In this document: positions 35,702 through 43,642 of the stretch, one piece after another | Position numbering within the stretch: the stretch's first letter is position 1 | Layout of the letters: each line of letters starts with the position of its first letter | DNA from: CAVYYW01 sp963772845 | Lineage (GTDB): Bacteria; Bacillota; Bacilli; Bacillales; Sporolactobacillaceae | Length of the DNA: 64,000 nt | Assembly (NCBI GenBank): GCA_963772845.1 | Contig: CAVYYW010000041.1 | Location: 12,165-76,164 of the forward strand | Reading direction: 5' to 3' | Program-made: the position numbers and the translations under genes | Notes under the pieces: model-generated | The model's input: the letters and a program-made list of their open reading frames with translations, nothing else | What the model was told of the DNA's origin: nothing | Database searches by the model: none

Positions 35702-37279
35702 TTATTCGTCGTCTTCGCCAATTCTTGCTTTCGGTAAGGCTGTTGCAACACCCCAATAATAGAATGCTAGAACGCCTATGCCGGTGATAACCGTATCCCA
35801 TGGGGCCGGGATATACTTATGCGGCCCAAAGCTTCCGAGATAAGACATGATGAAGACAAAGATGTAATAGCCGAAGAGCCAGATGGATGACTGGAAGTCC
35901 GTTTTAAGCTGTTCTTTTGAAATCGTTTTGTCTGCAAAGGCAAAATACAGAACAAGTGAACCGATTAATATACCAACCAGCATCGCAACAACATCCCACC
36001 CGCTCCAGTAAATAACGAGCGTTGCAGCAATAAATGCAAGCGGTGAAATAATATGTAGCGGTTTAAGTACAAATGGACGTTTGAGATCTGGATTAGACTT
36101 TCTTAACGACGTAACCGAGACCGGACCAACACAATATGTTAACACCATGGCCGAAGTACTTGCTGTAACAAGACCCTGCCACACCTGGAACTTTGCTGGC
36201 AACATCCAAAGGACTGCCAAGATAAATGTTAGAATCAGCGCTGGACGTGGAACACCGGTCTTTTTATCAATTTTGTGAAAAAGTGAATAGAAGAAACCGT
36301 TCTTTGACCAAGCATAAATTGATCGAGCGTTTGCTGAAAAATAAATATTTGATGTTCCTGAAGGCGAAATAACAGCATCGATCAATACTAGATTGGCAAG
36401 CCAACCAATACTTAAAATGGAAACCAGTTTAGCAAAAGGCGAATCGAAATGAATATTTGCCCAGCCTCCATTTGCAAGTCTTTCAGCCGGAATAGCACCG
36501 ACAAACGCAAATTGGAGAAGAAGATAAATAATTAAGCCAACCACTACTGCGAGTACAATGGCAAGCGGAACATCCCTTTGTGGGTTCTTTGCTTCACCCG
36601 CAAACTCAATCGGCTGCCTGAAGCCTTGGAACGTAAAGACAATTCCGCCTGCCGCCACTGCGGTAAAGATGCCGTGTACGCCGCCCGGCTTTGCACCCCC
36701 TGCATGAAAATTCGAGAAATCTAAATGCATTAATAAAAAGATAATGATAAGGATCGGGACGATAAATTTAAAAACAGTCACAATGGTATTCGCTTTCCCA
36801 AAAATATTGACACTCCAGTAATTAAGAAGCAGAAAAATAATTAATAGTGCAAATTGGAAAGCAAAACCTGTAATTGAAGGGGAGCCGTCTTTTGTCCCCA
36901 GCTGAGTCCACCAGGTCTGAGCATAGCCGCGGACTGCTTCTACTTCAATGCCTACAACACTCGAATAAGCAAGCATCGCACTAAATCCGATTAAATACCC
37001 CACCAGTGTCCCATGGGTATAGTTAGGATAGCGGATAAATCCGCCTGCCCTTGGAAGTGCAGCTCCTAATTCAGCATAAACCATACCTATTAAAATAATG
37101 ACAACTGCACCGATAATCCATGAAACCCAGGCTAATGGCCCTGCGAGATTGGCTGCATTCTGTGCAGCGTAAAGCCAACCTGAACCAATGATTGACCCAA
37201 TTCCGAGAAAGGTTAAATCAAGTAAGCTGAGACTTTTCCTGAACCTGCCCTGTTCTGATTTTGACTTTTTATCGCTCAT
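35702..37279 (-). CDS. APC-superfamily amino acid permease (paralog of the gene at 3131)
   Basis: Membrane permease of 525 residues, colinear with the permease at 3131-4726. It shares the helix-1 motif GIGSIIGSGWLYAAQ, AELGAALPRAGGFIRYPNYTHG, GIEVEAVRGYAQTWWTQLG and FAGEAKNPQRDVPLAIV. The start ATG at 37277-37279 follows TAGGAGGAGC; the open frame extends 88 codons further but that part has no permease-like sequence. The two copies have clearly diverged (ends and loops differ), so they are old duplicates that may differ in substrate or regulation. Confidence 0.88.
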   Translation of the reverse strand: MSDKKSKSEQGRFRKSLSLLDLTFLGIGSIIGSGWLYAAQNAANLAGPLAWVSWIIGAVVIILIGMVYAELGAALPRAGGFIRYPNYTHGTLVGYLIGFSAMLAYSSVVGIEVEAVRGYAQTWWTQLGTKDGSPSITGFAFQFALLIIFLLLNYWSVNIFGKANTIVTVFKFIVPILIIIFLLMHLDFSNFHAGGAKPGGVHGIFTAVAAGGIVFTFQGFRQPIEFAGEAKNPQRDVPLAIVLAVVVGLIIYLLLQFAFVGAIPAERLANGGWANIHFDSPFAKLVSILSIGWLANLVLIDAVISPSGTSNIYFSANARSIYAWSKNGFFYSLFHKIDKKTGVPRPALILTFILAVLWMLPAKFQVWQGLVTASTSAMVLTYCVGPVSVTSLRKSNPDLKRPFVLKPLHIISPLAFIAATLVIYWSGWDVVAMLVGILIGSLVLYFAFADKTISKEQLKTDFQSSIWLFGYYIFVFIMSYLGSFGPHKYIPAPWDTVITGIGVLAFYYWGVATALPKARIGEDDE

Positions 37280-37635
37280 TTTGCTCCTCCTAAACCATTT
37301 ATTGCTAAGTCTATTTAAAAAATACCACCAAGCGGACTGTATTAAACAAATTTTTAAAAAATTCGATTTGTGGTATTTAAAAAAGCCCATGACAACAAGG
37401 AGGGTAATGAAAACTTTTTTTATGGGCGAGGTGACGCCTGATATTGACCCATGGTCTTGATCCTTCTCTTGAGATTGGCTGTGAATACGGCGGCATCGCC
37501 TTGACATTCCACGCCAATCAAACCCCGGGGGTGGACCTTCCATACCCGGTTCGATGTTTTACCTGACGATTCTTGGATTTTCTACATATCAAAATAATAG
37601 GGATACGTTGATTTGTTTATATTTGCTTTCCGATT
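37280..37635. other. Upstream region of the second APC permease, with a possible gene relic
   Basis: AT-rich promoter region near the gene, then an unusually GC-rich patch at about 37400-37560. On the plus strand it reads MKTFFMGEVTPDIDPW to a stop, then in another frame DPSLEIGCEYGGIALTFHANQ before another stop. This looks like a short degraded coding fragment. I cannot name its family. Confidence 0.3.
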
Positions 37636-37740
37636 GGATAATAGAATTGTGGATTTGGATAATAGAAGTGTGAACTTGGATAATAGAAGTGTGAACTTGG
37701 CTAATAGAATTACGAATTTGGATAATAGAGCGGCACATTC
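37636..37740. repeat. 21-bp tandem repeat, five units
   Basis: Five units of GGATAATAGAANTGTGAANTT; the second and third are identical, the others differ at a few positions. They are in the gap between the purine permease (3' end) and the APC permease. A period of 21 is divisible by three, but stops interrupt any sensible frame. Confidence 0.9.
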
Positions 37741-37997
37741 CGCTCATGAGGTATGAAAATAATAAAATAGAATCGCTACCATCCAGGTGAAAGAAGCATT
37801 GGAGCATCATTTTTCTTTTTTTATCAAAAAGACAGGCTGAAATTCAAGTAAATCTTTCCATAATCAAAAAAAAACAAAATAAGAAGTGGCCGCAGTTGAA
37901 GAAACCAATTTCTAACCGGGCTTTTCACAACAAAAAGCCCATCCAATTTTTAAGAAAACCGGGTGGCTTCCAATAATGGGATGAGCTTTAAACATTG

Positions 37998-39308
37998 TTA
38001 CAGGAACGGAATGAAAATGAGAAATAAAACGGCGAGAATATACATAATCGGATGTACTTCCTTTGGCTTCCCTTTAACAAGCATTGTGATTGGATAAAGA
38101 ATAAAGCCGAGGGCAATCCCCGTTGTAATACTGTAAGTAAGCGGAATGGCAATCATGAGAACAAAGCTTGGGACGGCAAGCTCAATTCTTTTCCAATCTA
38201 TTTCCCCAAGAGAAGAAGCCATCAAAATGCCCACCACTACAAGAGCAGGTGTTGTGACCGCTGATTGAACCACGACGAGAAGCGGTGAAAAAAACAGCGA
38301 TGCCAGAAATAATACCGCGACAATAACTGACGTAAAACCCGTTCTTCCGCCTGCAGCAACGCCTGATGACGATTCAATATACGCACTCGGCGGGGATGTT
38401 CCAAGAATCCCTCCCGCAATACTCGCCCCAGCTACTGAAAACAGTGACCGGCCAGCCCGCGGCAATTTATTATTTTTTATAAATCCGGCTTGGTGAGCCA
38501 CAGCCAAAATCGTGCCTGCTGTATCAAAAAAGCTAACAAATAAAAAGGTTAGAACAACAAGGACCAGCTGCTGAGTGTGAATATCACTTAAATGAAAAAT
38601 GGCTTGTCCAAATGTGGGCGAAAGGCTTGGTATGGAAGAGACAATATGATCCGGCTTAGGCAAAACGCCAGCTGCAACACCAACGATCGCCGTAATGGCC
38701 ATTCCCCAAAATATTCCGCCTTTTATTCCTCTGACCAAAAAAATAATCGTAACGACGATTCCGAATACAGCCAATAAGACATCCGGTTTGGAAAGATTGC
38801 CTAAGGCAACCAGCGTATCTTTATTATCGACGATGATGTGCGCGTCTTTTAAACCGATAAAGGCAATTAAAAGCCCTATTCCTCCTGCCATGGCATGCTT
38901 CAAACTTTCGGGAATGCCATTAATGATGATTTCTCTAATTTTAAATAATGTAATCAGAAAAAAGAGAAGGCCAGCAACAAGAACAGCCGCTAACGCCGTT
39001 TGCCAGGGGACCCCGAGACCGATGACGACCGAATATGTAAAAAATGCATTAATACCCATGCCTGGAGCCGCTGCTATTGGGTACTTAGCAAGTAAACCAA
39101 GCAGCAATGTTCCAAATGCGGTAGTCAGTGCTGTAGCAGTGAAGACAGCCCCTTTATCCATATGTGCAGCTCCGAGAACCGCTGGATTCACGAACAGAAT
39201 ATAAGCCATGGATAGGAATGTTGTGATCCCCGCTATGGTCTCTGTTCCATATGTTGTCTTGTTTTCTTTAAATCCAAAGTATTGCTGAACAAGGCTGATT
39301 AACTTCAT
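37998..39308 (-). CDS. NCS2-family purine permease (AzgA/PbuG-like, hypoxanthine/guanine)
   Basis: Membrane permease of 436 residues with about twelve to fourteen hydrophobic segments. The AzgA-type signatures are GITTFLSMAYILFVNPAVLG, PGMGINAFFTYSVV, FVSFFDTAGTILAVA and GTSPPSAYIESSSGVAAGGRTG. PbuG/PbuO of B. subtilis import guanine and hypoxanthine. The start ATG at 39306-39308 follows GAGGTGGAACC. I found no purine riboswitch in the short upstream region, unlike pbuG, so regulation may differ. A partial inverted repeat (AAAGCTCATCCC / GGATGGGCTTT) lies just past the stop. Confidence 0.9.
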   Translation of the reverse strand: MKLISLVQQYFGFKENKTTYGTETIAGITTFLSMAYILFVNPAVLGAAHMDKGAVFTATALTTAFGTLLLGLLAKYPIAAAPGMGINAFFTYSVVIGLGVPWQTALAAVLVAGLLFFLITLFKIREIIINGIPESLKHAMAGGIGLLIAFIGLKDAHIIVDNKDTLVALGNLSKPDVLLAVFGIVVTIIFLVRGIKGGIFWGMAITAIVGVAAGVLPKPDHIVSSIPSLSPTFGQAIFHLSDIHTQQLVLVVLTFLFVSFFDTAGTILAVAHQAGFIKNNKLPRAGRSLFSVAGASIAGGILGTSPPSAYIESSSGVAAGGRTGFTSVIVAVLFLASLFFSPLLVVVQSAVTTPALVVVGILMASSLGEIDWKRIELAVPSFVLMIAIPLTYSITTGIALGFILYPITMLVKGKPKEVHPIMYILAVLFLIFIPFL

Positions 39309-39420
39309 GATGGTTCCACCTCAACTATTATAGTAGCCTTTCCTATTCAGATTCTGCAAAAGCCTGCAAAATCTTCACGTCTAAACCATATCAGCCTTTT
39401 GCCGTTATTAAAAGAAATTA

Positions 39421-39451
39421 AAAAAACAGACAATACTTCTGCCTGTTTTTC
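39421..39451 (-). terminator. Terminator of the small membrane protein gene
   Basis: AAAAACAG and CTGTTTTT form a stem with one internal mismatch pair, with T-tract on both strands, between the membrane protein at 39465 and the purine permease. Confidence 0.7.
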
Positions 39452-39464
39452 TGTCTAACCCTCC

Positions 39465-39812
39465 TTACTTGTTCATCAATACCAGACATATTTCCCCTAA
39501 AAGAAGAATGCCCGCTATTGAATAGAAAGTAAGATTCAACAAGCTGCGGCTGAGCAGCGGGTCGATTTCATCGTATACCAGTTTAATTTTTCTTTTATTA
39601 TGCAAAAATAACAAGATGCTTACCACGACATACGCTACTGTTAAGAGGCTTGGGAAAAAGAAGAAACCCGCTTCCCCCGGCCATGATCCTGGTTGATTTT
39701 CATTTATACTGATTGCTATTCTGTCTGGTGACCAGAACCCCAAAAAAATAGAAAACACCCAAAACACCATAGTCGTTAAGCTGATGCTTATCCACGCGCC
39801 CCAAACCTTCAT
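39465..39812 (-). CDS. Small integral membrane protein, 115 residues
   Basis: Three to four hydrophobic segments. The N-terminal region with GFWSPDRIAISINENQPGSW resembles the start of DUF1648/SdpI-type membrane proteins, but the match is loose. Start ATG at 39810-39812 after AAGGGGGAAAAGGA. It is preceded on the same strand by the GNAT gene with about 90 bases between. Function unknown. Confidence 0.65.
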   Translation of the reverse strand: MKVWGAWISISLTTMVFWVFSIFLGFWSPDRIAISINENQPGSWPGEAGFFFFPSLLTVAYVVVSILLFLHNKRKIKLVYDEIDPLLSRSLLNLTFYSIAGILLLGEICLVLMNK

Positions 39813-39901
39813 TCCTTTTCCCCCTTATCAAAAAAGCGGCGAACTTTCACTCCTGATATTTATGTATATGAATAAAAGTGAAAAGCGCTTTTGATATTTC
39901 G

Positions 39902-40408
39902 TCATGAAAGGGAAGAAAGCCGCTTGGTAAAGTGGATATGAAAATTTTCATGTGCGTTGCTGTGAACCGGCCATCCGGATTCATAATGCTCGCTTTCCGT
40001 GATCTGAAAACCCATGGACTGATGAAAATTAATCGATGATTCATTTACTGGAGAGGTGACACATTTGACCGAGTCACACCCTTTCTCCTTCATTACTTTA
40101 AAAAAAGCCTCATAAAGAAGACGTCCAATTCCGCTCTTCCGCACTGCCGGATCCACGCCAACAAAGTGAATATAGGCCTCTTTTTCTTTAAAATTCATTG
40201 AATGTGACTGAATGGGAAAACCAATTAAAAAACCCACTGGTCTTCCGTGCTGTTCTGCGGTGAAGCTCGTCCCTTGAAAACAGTTGAAATGGTAAGTCTG
40301 CAGCAGGTGAGAAATTTTACGGCCGCCCCACCATTCATTAATTTTAGGAATAAAATAAAAAGCGTCCGCTTCATCCACCGTTCTAATTCGGATATTTTCA
40401 GATATCAT
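39902..40408 (-). CDS. GNAT-family N-acetyltransferase, 168 residues
   Basis: Cytosolic acyl-CoA-dependent acetyltransferase. Motif A is VGVDPAVRKSGIGRLLYEAF (the RxxGxG/A CoA loop), followed by motif B with SSINFHQSMGFQ. The N-terminal domain starts IRIRTVDEADAFYFIPKIN. The start ATG is two bases downstream of the isochorismatase-like gene's stop codon, so the pair forms an operon. The substrate is unknown; a reading frame shorter by a few residues is possible. Confidence 0.85.
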   Translation of the reverse strand: MISENIRIRTVDEADAFYFIPKINEWWGGRKISHLLQTYHFNCFQGTSFTAEQHGRPVGFLIGFPIQSHSMNFKEKEAYIHFVGVDPAVRKSGIGRLLYEAFFKVMKEKGCDSVKCVTSPVNESSINFHQSMGFQITESEHYESGWPVHSNAHENFHIHFTKRLSSLS

Positions 40409-40410
40409 TA

Positions 40411-40944
40411 TTAATCCTTAATCGATTGTATCCATTGTTCAGTTTTTTGAACGCTGATACGCATACCTAAGTTGTTTATTCTGCTTAAATGATGATTATG
40501 GTGGGCAATGATCTGATCTGCGGTCAAAACGGGATTATCCGACGTACTATGCGCATCTGATAAAAGCACTGCTTGATACCCAAAGGAAGTCGCTTTCCTG
40601 CATGTAGAATCAATGCTGAATTCGGTTTTACAGCCCCCAACGACAAGCTTTTCAATGCCGTTAAGACGCAGCATGTCATCCAGCATGCTTTCAAGAAAGG
40701 CATCCGTTCCTTCTTTTTGAACAACCAGATCTCTCTCGCTGCGAACCAAGCCGCTGTGAAGCTCCCATCCCTCCGTATTTTTTTCCATCAGTGCGTTATC
40801 TTTAACATAGATCACTAAAATTCTTTTTTCATGAGCTGCATCAACCGCTTTCCTTAGATTGGTCATCAGCTCTTCTTGATGGCTTTGATCAAGTGTATCT
40901 ATCATACCGTTTTGGGCATTTATAATTACCAAGGCTTCTTTCAT
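40411..40944 (-). CDS. Isochorismatase-family cysteine hydrolase with Asn at the catalytic Asp position
   Basis: Cytosolic hydrolase of 177 residues from ATG 40942-40944, after AAAGGACGGAGAG; the open frame begins earlier without a site. The catalytic Cys is in VVGGCKTEFSIDSTCRKA, and the Lys in DLVVQKEGTDAFLES. The usual N-terminal Asp (as in VIDMQNDF) is Asn here: EALVIINAQNGMID. Family members hydrolyse isochorismate, nicotinamide, N-carbamoylsarcosine and similar amides. With Asn the activity could be altered or lost; related hydrolases with this variant may exist. It is followed closely by a GNAT gene. Confidence 0.85.
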   Translation of the reverse strand: MKEALVIINAQNGMIDTLDQSHQEELMTNLRKAVDAAHEKRILVIYVKDNALMEKNTEGWELHSGLVRSERDLVVQKEGTDAFLESMLDDMLRLNGIEKLVVGGCKTEFSIDSTCRKATSFGYQAVLLSDAHSTSDNPVLTADQIIAHHNHHLSRINNLGMRISVQKTEQWIQSIKD

Positions 40945-41247
40945 CGTCTCTCCGTCCTTTCCTATATTGTATCGGTTCACAGTTTAAGATAGCATATAAT
41001 TCATTTTCAATCGATATGTATTCCTGAAACGGACATTTGTGTGACTGCGGATGACTTTTAAAAATTTAACGATCAATAGTAAGAATATCAGCACATTATC
41101 ATTTACAGAAATATAGAAAATAGACAATGAAAACGGTTTATGTTAAATTATGAGGTGGATTAGGAAGAAATTTTAATTCAAATGTTTTCATGAGACGGAC
41201 AAGCAGACATTAGAAATAAAAAATCGTTTTATCAGGAGGCTAACAAT
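40945..41247. other. Divergent promoter region, isochorismatase-like gene / kbl
   Basis: AT-rich spacer without repeat copies. Upstream of kbl, ATGAAAACGGTTTAT (41127-41141) resembles the catabolite-responsive element TGWAANCGNTNWCA with two mismatches at its 3' end. No riboswitch or T-box was recognised. Confidence 0.45.
41127..41141 (+). promoter_or_regulatory. cre-like site (possible CcpA operator) upstream of kbl
   Basis: TGAAAACGGTTTAT matches 12 of 14 positions of the consensus; the terminal CA is AT. About 105 bases upstream of the kbl start. Confidence 0.3.
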
Positions 41248-42438
41248 ATGGGTAGTCATATTTTAGATCAATTCTTGGACGAACATCTTGAAGAACTGAA
41301 AGCAAAAGGCCTTTACAATGAAATTGATACTCTGGACAGTGCAAATGGCCCTGTCATTGAAATTAACGGAAAGAAGCTCATTAACCTTTCATCAAACAAC
41401 TATCTGGGACTGGCCACAGACTCCAGAATGATTAAAGCGACTGTAGACGCTACAGAAAAGTACGGTGTCGGTGCAGGAGCTGTCCGTACAATTAACGGAA
41501 CATTGCAGGTGCATATTGATCTTGAGGAAAAACTTGCCGAATTCAAGCACACAGAAGCTGCCATCGCTTATCAATCCGGTTTCAACTGCAACATGGCTGC
41601 GATCTCTGCTGTGATGGATAAAAATGATGCCATTTTATCTGATGAATTAAATCATGCTTCCATTATTGATGGCTGCCGTCTTTCCAAGGCCAAGATCATT
41701 CGCGTCAAGCACTCTGATATGGAGGATCTACGTCAAAAAGCTAAAGAAGCTAAAGAATCCGGGCTTTATAATAAAGTCATGGTCATCACAGATGGTGTCT
41801 TTTCAATGGATGGCGATGTTGCAAAACTTCCTGAAATTGTGGAAATTGCTGAAGAATTTGATCTAATTACTTATGTGGACGATGCTCATGGCTCTGGTGT
41901 ACTCGGAAAAGGAGCCGGAACGGTTAAACATTTTGGTTTATCTGACCGTGTTGATTTCCAAATGGGGACGCTTTCTAAAGCGATCGGCGTTGTCGGCGGT
42001 TATGTAGCTGGGAAGAAAAAGCTGATTGATTGGCTGAAATCTCAGAGTCGCCCGTTCCTTTTCTCGACTTCTTTAACCCCTGGAGCAGCGGCTGCTTGTA
42101 TCGAAGCAATTGATATTCTTTCAAACAGCATGGAGCTTCAAAACAAGCTCTGGGACAATGTGCATTATTTGAAAGATGGTCTGAAAAGAATCGGCTTTGA
42201 CATTGGCAACAGCGAAACACCTATTACACCTGTTATTATCGGGGATGAAAAGAAAACCCAAGCCTTCAGTAAGCGATTAAATGAAGAAGGCGTTTATGCC
42301 AAATCTATTGTTTTCCCTACTGTGCCGCGCGGAACTGGTCGTGTCCGTAACATGCCATCTGCTGCTCACACGAAGGAAATGCTTGATGAAGCCCTTGCTG
42401 TTTATGAAAAAGTTGGAAAATCGCTCGATATTATTTAA
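41248..42438 (+). CDS. kbl: Glycine C-acetyltransferase (2-amino-3-ketobutyrate CoA ligase)
   Basis: PLP enzyme that splits 2-amino-3-ketobutyrate with CoA to glycine and acetyl-CoA, the second step of threonine breakdown. The 396-residue protein is full length. PLP-binding features are INLSSNNYLGLATDSRM at the N-terminus, YQSGFNCN, DELNHASIIDGCRLS, YVDDAHGSGVLGKG and the Schiff-base lysine in MGTLSKAIGVVGGYVAG. RPFLFSTSLTP and RGTGRVRNMPSAAHT complete it. The start ATG follows CAGGAGGC. tdh follows 20 bases downstream, forming a two-gene pathway operon. Confidence 0.96.
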   Translation: MGSHILDQFLDEHLEELKAKGLYNEIDTLDSANGPVIEINGKKLINLSSNNYLGLATDSRMIKATVDATEKYGVGAGAVRTINGTLQVHIDLEEKLAEFKHTEAAIAYQSGFNCNMAAISAVMDKNDAILSDELNHASIIDGCRLSKAKIIRVKHSDMEDLRQKAKEAKESGLYNKVMVITDGVFSMDGDVAKLPEIVEIAEEFDLITYVDDAHGSGVLGKGAGTVKHFGLSDRVDFQMGTLSKAIGVVGGYVAGKKKLIDWLKSQSRPFLFSTSLTPGAAAACIEAIDILSNSMELQNKLWDNVHYLKDGLKRIGFDIGNSETPITPVIIGDEKKTQAFSKRLNEEGVYAKSIVFPTVPRGTGRVRNMPSAAHTKEMLDEALAVYEKVGKSLDII

Positions 42439-42458
42439 TTCTTCTGGAGGATAAATGT

Positions 42459-43394
42459 ATGAAAAAAATACTTGTAACGGGAGCTATGGGCCAAATCGGC
42501 TCAGAACTCGTTGCCAGGCTTCGCAATGATTACGGAGCTGATCAAGTTATTGCAACAGATATTAAAGAATCAAACAAAAGCGTCGTGGAATCCGGCCCAT
42601 TTGAAAAGCTAGATGTAACGGATGCTGAACGGATGCACCATCTCGCCAAAACTTATGAAGTTGACACTATTATTCATCTTGCTGCCCTTCTTTCAGCAAC
42701 AGCAGAAGCAAAGCCTCTTCTTGCCTGGAATTTAAATATGGGCGGTCTGGTTAATGCGCTTGAAGTGGCACGGGATCTAGAATGTCAATTTTTCACGCCT
42801 AGCTCCATTGGCGCTTTTGGACCATCAACCCCAAAAATTGATACACCACAAGATACGATTCAGCGTCCAACGACGATGTACGGCGTGAATAAAGTATCCG
42901 GTGAACTATTATGCGATTATTATTTTCAAAAATTCGGCGTTGATACAAGAGGTGTACGTTTCCCCGGTCTGGTTTCTTATGTGACCCCACCGGGTGGCGG
43001 GACCACTGACTATGCCGTTGATATTTATTATCAAGCGATTGAAAAAGGCACTTATACTTCTTTTATCAAACAAGGCACTTATATGGATATGATGTATATG
43101 CCTGATGCGCTAGGTGCGATCATAGACCTTATGGAAGCTGATCCAGCTAAACTGAAGCACCGCAACGCCTTTAATATCACCGCAATGAGCTTTGAGCCCG
43201 AACAGATTGCGGCAGAAATCAAAAAACATATGCCTGATTTCACAATGAATTACGACGTGGATCCCGTTCGTCAAGCGATTGCAGACAGCTGGCCAAATGC
43301 CATTGATGCGTCCGCCGCTAAAGCTGAATGGGGATTCAAAACGAATTACACTCTCGAATCTATGACAACTGATATGCTGAACAAATTGAAATAA
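42459..43394 (+). CDS. tdh: L-threonine 3-dehydrogenase, short-chain (epimerase-like) type
   Basis: Oxidizes L-threonine to 2-amino-3-ketobutyrate with NAD+, feeding Kbl. The 311-residue protein is of the SDR/epimerase type rather than the zinc-dependent type of B. subtilis and E. coli. Evidence is the Rossmann motif VTGAMGQIGSELV, the catalytic tyrosine-lysine pair in MYGVNKVSGELLCDYYF, and the TDH-specific PPGGGTTDYAVDIYYQAI. Ser in SSIGAFGP completes the triad. The start follows TCTGGAGG. It ends at a strong terminator. Confidence 0.93.
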   Translation: MKKILVTGAMGQIGSELVARLRNDYGADQVIATDIKESNKSVVESGPFEKLDVTDAERMHHLAKTYEVDTIIHLAALLSATAEAKPLLAWNLNMGGLVNALEVARDLECQFFTPSSIGAFGPSTPKIDTPQDTIQRPTTMYGVNKVSGELLCDYYFQKFGVDTRGVRFPGLVSYVTPPGGGTTDYAVDIYYQAIEKGTYTSFIKQGTYMDMMYMPDALGAIIDLMEADPAKLKHRNAFNITAMSFEPEQIAAEIKKHMPDFTMNYDVDPVRQAIADSWPNAIDASAAKAEWGFKTNYTLESMTTDMLNKLK

Positions 43395-43432
43395 AAAATC
43401 GTCAGACCTCTTTGTAGGTCTGACGATTTTTC
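43393..43432 (+). terminator. Terminator of kbl-tdh
   Basis: AAAAATCGTCAGACCT / AGGTCTGACGATTTTT, a perfect 16-bp stem with a six-base loop, right at the tdh stop codon. Confidence 0.93.
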
Positions 43433-43504
43433 TATTGTTGCAGCAAGCTGGCAGCGAGGCTGCGCCTACCCGATTTTCAAAGCCCGGCTTGAAAAGCAAA
43501 AAAA

Positions 43505-43543
43505 CGTGTCGACATGACTCTCTTTTGAGAGCATGTCGACACG
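43505..43543. other. Long perfect inverted repeat between tdh and the neutral protease gene
   Basis: CGTGTCGACATG and CATGTCGACACG are a perfect 12-bp stem; the loop itself holds CTCTC/GAGAG and can extend the stem. T-rich sequence appears only farther on (43555-43565). Likely a terminator-like structure for the protease gene, but its low-T flank leaves this open. Confidence 0.55.
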
Positions 43544-43642
43544 CTGCCTTAAAAAGACTTTTTTAGTTGACACACGATTTACTGGCTTTTATTGATTGAT
43601 ATTTAAGCTGGAGTCAATACCAGTGTTTTTCCAGTTAAGGAA

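Noticed and set aside
38695..39204. Plus-strand frame opposite the purine permease
   Set aside because: Shadow of the permease, with composition reflecting the membrane protein on the other strand.
37998..39420. Purine riboswitch upstream of the purine permease
   Set aside because: The upstream stretch is short and shows no conserved purine-aptamer core, only an AT-rich leader and the neighbour's terminator.
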